Of a stretch of DNA of 64,000 nt, positions 55,240 through 64,000 are shown one piece after another. The notes below the pieces were generated by a model. The model worked only from the letters and a program-made list of their open reading frames with translations. It was not told where the DNA came from and did not search any database. The translations under genes and the position numbers were made by a program. Source of the stretch: Galeopsis tetrahit (taxonomy: Eukaryota > Streptophyta > Magnoliopsida > Lamiales > Lamiaceae); assembly GCA_963675135.1 (NCBI GenBank), contig OY776125.1:24044565-24108564 (forward strand), written 5' to 3'. Position 1 is the first letter of the stretch; every line of letters starts with the position of its first letter.

Positions 55240-57224
55240 TTTGGGTTCGATACCTTATTGCCATTTAATTTATATATGTAAATTTAATGAATGATTGAAT
55301 CAATCTCAATTTAAGTTTAGTACCTTATGTAATATTTAAAATTTAATTTAAATTTTAGAGTTTAGTAATATTTAAATTCAAAAAAAATCGTTGTTAGGAA
55401 AAAAAATTCAAAAATATACAATTTTTGTTCAGATATTTACATTTGTGTTCAAATATTTGCCTTATAAAATATTCAATATCAATTTTAATTTAAGTTTTAG
55501 TAACTTATGTAATATTCAATTTTCAATTTAAGTTTTAGTAACTTTTGTAATATTCAAATTCAATTTAGATTTAAGGTTAATGTTTAGTACCTTACCTTAT
55601 ACTTCCTCCGTTCCAAAGAACCTTTCACACTTCCTTTTTTACCCTCTTATTATTCGATAAATATAAGGTACTAAAAATAAATTTAAATTAATTTTGAATA
55701 TTACATAAGTTACTAAAAATTAAATTTAAATTTAATTTAAATATTACATAAGATACTAAACTTAAATTTAAATTGAAATTGATTCATTCAATAAATTTAC
55801 ATATATAAATTGAATTTAAAACGTAAGGTACTAAACTTAAATAAAAAATTGAAATGGATTCATTTATTCATTAAATTTTCATATATAAACTGGATGTTCA
55901 TGAGTTACCAAAACTTAAATTGAAATTGAAATATTACATAAGTTGCTAAACTTAAATTGTATATAAGGTACTAAACATAAACCTTAAACCTAAATTGAGT
56001 TTGAATACTATATAAGTTACTAAAAAACTTAAAAAGGTACCAAATATAAACCTTAAACTTTTTTGGGTTTGAATATTACATAATTGAATTTGAATATAAC
56101 ATAAGTTACTAAACTTAAATGATATATACAAGGTACGAAACATAAACCTTAAACCTAAAGCAAATATTTGAACACATAGGATGAATATCTGAACAAAGGG
56201 AGTATTTTTTTGAATTTTTCTCCTGATAATGAATTTAAGTAGAGAAGAATTGGAAAAATAGTTAAGTTGTTTTATTTTCCTAATATTTAGGTGTATTTGG
56301 TTAAAACTAACAATTGAAGAAATACTCAAAGTTATCAACAGAATAAATGCGATTCTTATTATTTTCTATTAACTTTACTCAAATTTCAATCTCAAGTTTG
56401 ACATCGAGAACACAGTGTAATAGAAAATACAACACGATACAAAGCAATAAAAAATAGATACCTGTTATAGATAGGAACAAGTCATTTTACTATATAAATT
56501 GAATATAAGTTTAATTTGAATATTACATAAGTTACTAAACTTAAATTGTATAAAAAGTACTAAACCATAAACATAAATTGAGTTTGAATGTTACATAAGT
56601 TACTAAAATTGAAATTGAAATTGAGATTGAATCATTGCACATTCTCAATATGTCACATAAAATCGCTATCCATTTTAAATAAGAGAAAATATTTCTCAAT
56701 CATCTCAGCAAGTTTAATTTTCTTGTTAAATCTCTTATTATTCGATATACATAAGGTACTAAACCCTAAATTGAATTGAAATATCACATAAGTTGCTAAA
56801 CTTAAATTGTATAGAAGGTACTAAACATAATGTCATAACATAAGTTACTAAAATTGTCTAAATGTTTCAATTTAAATTTTAGTAATTTATGTAATTTTCA
56901 AACTCAATTTATGTTTAAGTTTTAGAACCTTGTACCTTATTTTTTTCTTACACATTGTTTAGAAAATGTAATATTCAAACTCAATTCAATTCATAGTTTA
57001 CATAAGTTAATAAACTCTAAACCCTAAATTAAATTTGAATATTATGAAGATTCAAACTCAATTTCAATTAATGTTCTAGTAACTTATGTAAATGGCGGCT
57101 CAATTTAAGTTCAAGGTTTATATGGTACTAAACATGGTGTAGAGAAAAAATGGTAACATATTTAGATTTAAGTTTAGTATCTTATGTAATATTTAAAATT
57201 TAATTTAAAGTTTAGAGTTTAGTA
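55240..57224. repeat. AT-rich tract of mixed direct and inverted repeats
   Basis: The phrase cataagttactaaacttaaa and its inverse tttaagtttagtaacttatg, with gtactaaacataaacctt-type variants, occur many times in both orientations over about 2 kb. A truncated MITE start (cttcctccgttccaaagaac) sits at about 55602. No coding potential. The structure suggests repeated local duplication and inversion. Confidence 0.7.
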
Positions 57225-57437
57225 CTCCCTCCGTCCCACAATAATTTTCACACTTTCCTTTTCGGGATGTCCTACAATAACTTTCACACCCTTAAAATGG
57301 AACTCCACCCTTAGAATATCCTTAATTTTACACAAATGTCATTACTTTTTCTTCATACATACACAAAAGTTAACTCATTCTTTACTTTATACATAATTTT
57401 TTACAAAATTACCCCTAAAAACTCCACTCATTATTAC
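57225..57437. mobile_element. Stowaway-like MITE (family B), right end missing
   Basis: Left end CTCCCTCCGTCCCACAATAA after TA. The internal words match 60657-60934 up to cattattacactc, where the sequence changes. The right terminal repeat is lost. Confidence 0.7.
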
Positions 57438-57746
57438 ACTCAGTGTTCAAATTTGCAATACTATGTGTTCAACTTTTACAGCTTAATAACCCGCAGTGTT
57501 CAAATTTGCAATACTTGATGTTCAACTTTTATTGTTGGGTGATCATACTTGTCATTAATTTTTATGTTTTATCTTGTTGTACTTTATGCCTGAAATATTG
57601 TATATTTTTTAGAATCATTATGGAGTCAAAAGTATAGATGGCTAAATTTGATTTGTTTTGAATTTAGAGTTTATTATCTTAGATTAGAGTTCGATAACTT
57701 ATTGACATTCAATTTATATGTGTAAATTTAATGAATAAATAATTTA
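57438..57746. other. Short intergenic stretch
   Basis: Contains a direct repeat of cagtgttcaaatttgcaata (57442 and 57495). Nothing else recognised. Confidence 0.5.
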
Positions 57747-58761
57747 GGGGGTGTATTCAATTGAAATTCTGTTGGATTTTTTTGGATTTTTAAAATCTGG
57801 GGGTATTCAATACGGATTTTTAAAAGTCTTTCAAAATTTTGAGGTATTCAATACGGATTTTAAAAAGTCTTTAGAAATTTTTAGGTATTCAACAATCTAT
57901 GGATTTTAATACTCTATGGATTTCGTTGGATTCTCCTTAAAAAATATAAATAAATTTCACTATTCAAAATCTCTTCTAAAAAGTAGAGATTTCAATGGAT
58001 TCTCTCAGAAACTCTGAAAGAGAAGAAAGTAGTGTAATTAGAACCACAAAATCCTACACAGCCTCATAATTTATAAAATCGAAAAGTTGTCCATCTTCCT
58101 CAAACGAATCTTACTGCTCTTCTTCAAACGAAATAAAATCTAACCATGTTCTTCGATAAGCATCACATATTCTTCACCATCATTATTATTATCGTGAAAA
58201 CTGTATTTTAAAATTATATTTTTTCTTTAAAAATTATAGTATATCGTTATTTTAGCAATATCAAGGTCATCACTCCAGTAATCGACGTCAACTCCCCATT
58301 ACGTGGTCGTCACTCCATGCAATTATTCAATCTTTCTTCTTCGTCATGCATTAAGAAATGTGATTGAGTTAGTACTAGCTTGGACTGGATTACACACCGC
58401 ATCTGTGGAAGAGGAAAATTTGGAATTGCTTTCTCAAAGCCCTAATGCATTGAGAACCAGTATTGCTAATAATAATGAAGATATATTTTTGATATTTTTT
58501 CTAAATAATTTAGATAATTTTTTTTATATACAAGTGTGTTCGATATACGTTTGCATCAATAGTTTTAGGGGCGTAGTTTATGGAAATCCATTTAAATAAA
58601 TAAAAAAATGTGTATTTCAGAATCATGTCAAATCTATGAAAATCCATATAAATCAATAAAAAAGTTAGTCAAACTCTGCATAGAGTCTATGGATTTTCTA
58701 AATCCACTGACTTTTTAAAGTCCAAAAAAATCAAACAGAATCTCAATTGAATACACCCTCC
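57747..58761. mobile_element. Harbinger-like non-autonomous element
   Basis: Inverted ends of about 50 bp: gggggtgtattcaattgaaa on the left, and ggagggtgtattcaattgag read inverted from the right. The flanking trinucleotide tta (57744-57746 and 58762-58764) is the usual PIF/Harbinger (Tourist) target. 1,015 bp, no transposase ORF. The left end has three internal echoes of gtattcaatacggatttt (57813, 57853). Confidence 0.75.
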
Positions 58762-59295
58762 TTAGTTTCAATATAAGTTTAATACCTTATGTAACTTATA
58801 TAATTTCAATTGAGACGAACTTAATAGAAGCCTAGAAACCAATACAAGTAGCCAATCAACTAGTTCATCTTGCGATATACGTGCTATAGTTTCTTCTTTA
58901 AATTTTCATTTCTTCTTTCAGCCTTCAAATTCAAGTCAAGTTCTTCGTCTTTCTTGCATCAAAAAGATTGCTCTCAAATTGAAAATTTCAACTCAGGTTT
59001 TCGGTTTTATTGCATAGTTCTAATTTTTTTTTTAAAAATTGGGAGTTTCAATCGAATGGGTCCTTCCTACAGCGTAAAAATGCTCAATTGTCCAAATAAA
59101 ACCCAATCAACATAAAAGCAACATAGCTGCTTCACTTAAAATATTTCATTGGAGAAACATAGAGTAGAAGGGTACTCTACCCTTACAAATTGGAGAAAAG
59201 CATCACCATCTAAGAATCAAAGACATAATTAACAAAATGACATCACTTAGAAAAAAGAAACGCCAGCTGCTGTATCTCCCGACCCCAAAGCATAT
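58762..59295. other. Unassigned intergenic sequence
   Basis: AT-rich, with no feature I can support. Confidence 0.45.
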
Positions 59296-59556
59296 TTAAT
59301 CTGACTCAAAACACAGCCTTGGATTGCTTCTTCTCCAATTACTAACAGTGCATTCCTTTACCTTGTCTACTTTGTTGCTAAGCCAAGATTTCAGTCTTAA
59401 TTTAATGACTTCTACTTCTTTCTTTTTGTCCTTGTCCAGCTTTCCTTCATTAAAACAACAGTCATTTCGCAGCTTCCAAATGGACCAACACACACCCATC
59501 ATTAGAGCTGCTTCACTTGTACGACCCTCTTTTGTGCATCTCAAATTCTCAAACAC
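59296..59556 (-). pseudogene. LINE ORF2 C-terminal fragment
   Basis: Encodes GVCWSIWKLRNDCCFNE, the conserved tail that follows the zinc-binding domain in plant non-LTR retrotransposon ORF2 proteins, then a Lys-rich helix and WLSNKVDKVK to a stop. No polymerase or endonuclease domain adjoins it. It could be the end of a transcribed gene fragment, but the WSIWK.RN signature favours LINE origin. Confidence 0.55.
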
Positions 59557-59879
59557 TTCCTCAATTGGAATGTTCTCCTACAATTAACCATACACACAAA
59601 CAAAAAAAATCAGAAATAAAATTTAATAATAAAAAAGGCACCCCACAATAAAAAAAACTAAGAATTTCAATTATCAAATCCATTAACAAATCCACAGTTT
59701 TCTTCAACACAGCATCAAGAACTTCAGGCTTATCCGCATCTTTAAAGCAGCCAACTTTTAACTCGTTTTTTATCAAAGCTTATTCAAGAACTTATATGAC
59801 ACAATTGCATATGAGATGATAAACAAGGTAAATCACCCCTTAATACTGAAATCTTCAATTAATTTAACAAAGTAAGGAG

Positions 59880-60360
59880 ATGATCCATATAGGTGCAGAG
59901 AGACTGGATCTGGTTTGTCTATTCAAATTGAACTTGGATTCGCCGGACAGAGCGCAACGCCTGAGGAGAGAGCCGCCCGGAGTCGGAACGAGCGGCAGTG
60001 ATGGATCTGGTTTATCTTTTATACGTACAGATCTAGAAACAAAAAATCAAACACCACTCACCTGGAGTGATCGCGGCGGCGACTGTGATGAGCTGGTCAC
60101 GGCTGGGTTTGGTTGTGCGACTCAAGGTAGGCGACGGGGTGCCGAACGGCGGGGGTTGCGGCGGCCGAAAGGGGTTGTGGGGGGCGGCGGCTTGTTGAGG
60201 AAGAAGGGAGAGGAATTAGGTGGGAGGGGGACGACGAGCGACGGACTGGGAGGCGACGGCGACGAGCATCAGAATTGGGGGCGACGACGGCAGTAGTTTG
60301 CAGAAGGGAGGGAGAGAGAATGGATGCTGAAGAAAAGAGGAGAGTGGAGAGAGAAAATGA
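59880..60360 (-). other. GC-rich exon-like patch
   Basis: From 59940 to 60300 GC content jumps. On minus the order is a CT-rich leader (60360-60300), a Pro/Ser/Arg-rich open stretch, and a strong splice donor CAG|GTGAGT at the 60062/60061 boundary. This resembles the first exon of a plant gene, but no downstream exon is recognisable, so it may be a captured or orphan exon. Function unknown. Confidence 0.3.
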
Positions 60361-60656
60361 GACGTGGGGAGTAGAGAATTGGACCCCTATAATTAAAATA
60401 AAATAAATATAAAAATAAAATGAAGGAAAGGGCAAAAGGGACAATTTAGGAAGGATTTGGGGGTGGGTTTGAAGCCAAAAAGTCAATGGGAGTCCTTTGC
60501 TATAAGTTGGCCAAGATGGGAGTGGGTGGTAAATAATCTCAATATATATATATATATGATCTGGATAGTAATATTTTAACCACTTGAGCTATTCCACGTA
60601 CTTCGTCGATTCGTATAACTGCTGGTTTATAATTAATTAACAAAAACAATACTATA

Positions 60657-60934
60657 CTCCTTCCATCCTATAATAACATTCATACTTTCCATTTCATGAC
60701 GTGCCACAACTTTCACAGCCTTAAAATGAAAAATTCTTTATAAACTATATATACCCTCACAATATACTCAATTTTACACAAATGTCATTACTTTTTCTCC
60801 ACACATATACAAAAGTCAACTAATTTCTTTACTTTATACATAAAATTTTACAAAATTACCCTCAAAACTCAACGCATTATTACACTTTTTTAATATATCA
60901 TCTACCTATAAAAGTTATTATAGAACGAAGGGTG
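60657..60934. mobile_element. Stowaway-like MITE (family B)
   Basis: Left end CTCCTTCCATCCTATAATAA, right end inverted cacccttcgttctataataa, flanked by TA (60655-60656 and 60935-60936). 278 bp, non-coding. The best-preserved family B member in the window. Confidence 0.8.
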
Positions 60935-61714
60935 TATAAATTAATATTTTTTATTAGTAGTGCTTATCATGGTAATTACAAAGTCAAAGCCCCTTGTCAA
61001 TTTTAAATTTCAATCTCTCATTCGTCTTCAATTTACGAATTTTCATGGTGAATTTTTGCGATTTTTTTTACAGTTTTCTTAAGTTTATTTTTCTGATTTT
61101 CGTATTCGTGCTGGTGTTTGGGTATGGGGCTGGTGGCGTGGGGTGACATTGGAGGGTGCTTTTGGCGACAGGGTGTGGCGAGGGTAGTCGTGAGATTTGA
61201 GACGTTTTGTATTTCTATTTCCTAGTCACAACATCTCACTACAAGAAAATTGCAATTTAGCCGCGAAAAAATTTGTCGCTAATTCTAATATTTTCGTCGC
61301 TAACGTGAGTTAGCGATGAAATAATTTTGTCGCAGGATTTGTTGTTATACGCCCGTCGCTAACGTGTTTGTGACAAAAAAAATAATTTTGTCGCAAATGT
61401 TTGCGATGAAAATTTGAGTTTCATCGCAAAATATTAGCGACAAAAATTTGAGTTTCATTGCAAATTATTAGCGACGAAAATATAAGTTTCATCGCAAAAT
61501 GTTAGCGACGAAAATATGAGTTTCATCACAAAATGTTTGCGAGAAAAATTAAACATTTGTCACAAACACGTTAGCGACGGGTGTATAGCAACAAATCCCG
61601 CGACAAAATTATTTCATCGCCAACTCACATTAGCGACAAAAATATTAGAATTTTTGTTGCTAATATTTGGCTATGATATCCGATTTACGAATCATTCTCT
61701 AAACCCACTTCCGT

Positions 61715-61965
61715 ACTCGACCAACCCAACCCGCACCCACACCCGACCCGACCCGCCCCAACCCACACCCGACCCACCCCAACCCAACCGAACCAATTCA
61801 ATCGTTCTCTAAACCCACTTCTGCAATCGATCCGCCCCAACCCGCACCAACACCTGCCCCGCCCCACCAACCCGTACCCAACCCACACCCGCCCCAACCG
61901 ACCCCAACTCAACCCAACCCAACCGACCCCAACTCAACCCAACCCGACCCGCACCCACATACCCC
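61715..61965 (+). repeat. CCAACC/CCGACC low-complexity patch
   Basis: C-rich pentamer- and hexamer-type repeats (ccaaccc, ccgaccc, acccgcaccc) on plus, matched at 43925-44080 in the truncated copy. The complementary strand is G-rich and might form quadruplex-like structures. Confidence 0.75.
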
Positions 61966-62453
61966 CTCTCCCATTTTATTTAAATAAATATTTTATTTGG
62001 TCTTAGTGGGAATTGATCCCGGGTGGATGGGCGCCCATAGTTGGGCGCCTACCATTCGGGCAGACAGCTCTTTGGTTCAGTTTTTAATATTAATTATATA
62101 TGTATTCAATTGTTACTAAATTAGTTATTTTTACTCATTTAATAATTTATTTCACATTTATTAATTGATTAATTTTTAACTTGTAACAACTATATATGTA
62201 TATATATTGTAATTTTTAAAACAATTCCAATTGTAAAAAATCAATGCCCATCTTCATTCTCCCATCTTTAATTATGTCCATCTTCATTTGCATCATCATA
62301 TTTATAAATATTTTTATAAACATTCATACTGATTTATAAGACATAAAAATTGGAGAATTATTAAACATTTAATTATATAAATCGATTTTCTTGATTTAAT
62401 AAGCATAGTTGATTTAATATTAGCCACAAAATATAATTATCATTGTTGTTCTT

Positions 62454-63480
62454 ATTATTAACAATAAAATAAAATAATTTGATAAAAGTGTAGCGATAAA
62501 ATATTTTAATTTTGTTGCAAATATTAATTCCAAGAAATTAGCCACAAAAAATATATTTCATCACAAAATAATAGCGACTAAATATAATTTTCATTGTTGT
62601 CCTAATTATTAACAACAAAATAAAAGAATTTGTTGCTAGTTTAGCGATGAAATATTTTTATTTCATCGCAAAAAGTAATTTCAATAAATTTGCCACAAAA
62701 ATTTCTATTTCATTGTAAAATATTAGTGACGAAATATAATTTTCATTGTTGTTCTGATTATTAACAACAAAATGAAGCAATTTGTTGCTCATATAGCAAT
62801 AAAATATATAAATTTTGTTGCAAAAATTAATTTCAAGAAATTAGCCACAAAATTTTCAATTTCATCGCAAAATATTAGCAAGAAAATATAATTGTCATTG
62901 TTGCTCTGATTATTAACAACAAAATGATGCAGTTTGTTGCTAATAAAATGATGAAAATATATAAATTTTGTTGCAAAAATTAATTTCAAGAAATTAACCA
63001 CAAAAATTTCTATTTCATCGCAAAATATTAGCAACAAAATATAATTTTCATTTTTGTTCTGATTATTAACAACAAAATGAAACAATTTGCTGCTAATATA
63101 GCGATGAAATATATAAATTTTGTTGCAAAAATTAATTTCAAAAAATTAGCCACGAAAATTTCTATTTCAACGCAAAAAATTAGCAACGAAATATAATTTT
63201 CATAGTTTTTCTGATTATTAACAACAAAATGAAGCAAATTGTTGCTAATATAGTGATGAAATATATAAATTTTGTTGTAAAAAATAATTTCAAGAAATTA
63301 GCCACGAAAATTTCTATTTCATCGCAAAATATTAGCGACGAAATATAATTTTCATTGTTGTTTTGATTATTAACAACAAAATGAAACAATTTGTTGCTAA
63401 TATAGCGATAAAATATATATATTTTGTTGCAAATATTAAATCTAACAATTTAGCAGCGAAAATTTATATTTCGTTGCTAA
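62454..63480 (+). repeat. 152-bp tandem array inside the CACTA element
   Basis: The unit landmark attattaacaacaaaatga starts at 62454, 62605, 62757, 62909, 63062, 63214 and 63366, that is, seven units with a 151-153-bp period. Each unit contains both gcgatgaaata and catcgcaaaatattagcgac, the CACTA subterminal words in opposite orientation. Short open frames on minus are by-products of this periodicity. Confidence 0.92.
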
Positions 63481-63555
63481 AAATTGATTTTAGCGATGAA
63501 ATTTAGATTTGTCGTAAAATTTTCGTCGCTATTCCCCCCATTTCTTGTAGTGTCT

Positions 63556-64000
63556 TCTTCAACGTACACCCATAAAACTTCAATTATTTGCTTCGATTTG
63601 GAGAATCTGAGTGAGTGTTGTGCGGTTCGTGAGATTTGGGAACGGTTTCAGTGCGATCTAGGGGACGATTTCATGCTTGGTTTGTGCCATTTGGGAACAA
63701 TTATATTTGGGGTGGTAGTACGATTTTTTTTTAGGGTTTTTCAGAATGGAATGATGAAATTGTTTCAGGAGTTAATTTTAGATGGTAAGATTACGTGTGA
63801 TCATTTTTGTTCAAAATGAGACCATTTTTGTGAACACTAATTTTTTCGGAATCAAATTTGCATTTTACACAATTTTTATATGAGACAACAAATATTGAAA
63901 TTTTATATGGCGTCCACAACGAGGATTAAAACTGTTTAGTTGCATCCATTTGAATCTCTATATGATATTCACTCAAGGATGATTTTTTTTTTCTCCGTCT
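63556..64000. other. Right flank of CACTA element
   Basis: About 440 bp with a short open frame to 63819 of no recognisable family, then AT-rich sequence. Nothing further to annotate. Confidence 0.4.

Larger units (their letters stand above)
61237..63552. mobile_element. Non-autonomous CACTA transposon with satellite-like array
   Basis: Ends CACTACAAGAAAAT and, inverted on the right, cactacaagaaatg, with a perfect 3-bp duplication tct (61234-61236 and 63553-63555). 2,316 bp. The left 400 bp consist of tcgctaa/ttagcga/gcgacgaaa words in both orientations; then a CCAACCC/CCGACCC low-complexity patch (61715-61965); then a 152-bp tandem array (62454-63480). No transposase. A truncated sibling is at 43322-44222. 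Confidence 0.92.

Noticed and set aside
60097..60486. Pro/Ser-rich 129-residue ORF on minus as a gene
   Set aside because: Composition follows the GC- and CT-rich patch, with no domain; kept only as an exon-like patch because of the splice donor.
62789..63389. Overlapping minus-strand open frames with repeated NFLKLIFATKF-type peptides
   Set aside because: They are translations of the 152-bp tandem array inside the CACTA element; 152 is not a multiple of three, so no repeated protein is encoded.

Overview
This is a nuclear genomic segment from a flowering plant, most likely a eudicot. The evidence is a set of plant-type mobile elements (SIRE-like and Tork-like Copia, Ty3/Gypsy, hAT, CACTA, Harbinger-like, Stowaway-type MITEs, LINE fragments), a spliceable small gene with an AT-rich intron, and three UDP-glycosyltransferase (UGT) copies of the kind that glycosylate already-glycosylated specialised metabolites (UGT91/UGT94-like, common in Lamiales). 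The assignment to an order is inference only. No bacterial, organellar or rRNA signal was seen.

Layout. 1-2034: tail and 3' LTR of a SIRE-type Copia element, sitting in a Gypsy element (broken gag on minus, 2065-3967; its 5' LTR 4314-5011). 5149-22824: a nested stack: a probable solo LTR (plus) split by a hAT transposon (8-bp duplication gcgatgag), whose transposase is itself split by a 13.65-kb SIRE-like Copia element (5913-19566) with ~1.5-kb LTRs, gag, pol and a long extra 3' ORF. 22825-26100: MITEs and a LINE fragment. 26152-27521: UGT copy 1 (frameshifted). 28231-34308: a complete but broken Tork-like Copia element (minus, duplication gtata). 34388-41761: terminal-inverted-repeat elements, a non-autonomous CACTA element, MITEs and a small tandem array with pol III B-box-like sites. 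42057-42303: a candidate two-exon gene for a tiny secreted peptide. 43133-46428: a probable solo LTR carrying a truncated CACTA copy and an unclassified insert. 46711-48090: UGT copy 2, the only intact conventional gene. 49038-49937: UGT copy 3, tail-to-tail with copy 2 and lacking its N-terminal domain, abutting a decayed Copia element (to 53215). 53216-64000: MITEs, an AT-rich tract of mixed direct and inverted repeats, a Harbinger-like element, a GC-rich exon-like patch, and a CACTA element (61237-63552) containing a 152-bp tandem array.

How it fits together: the host content is a small UGT cluster of one functional-looking gene and two damaged relatives, plus one possible secreted-peptide gene. 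Everything else recognisable is mobile DNA, and insertion into older insertions explains most of the length. The points most worth checking are the extra ORF in the SIRE-like element, a 14-nt self-complementarity where the Tork-like element should have a tRNA primer site, the non-canonical end of the UGT sugar-donor box, the mosaic UGT copies, the secreted-peptide gene and clusters of W-box cores in two LTRs.
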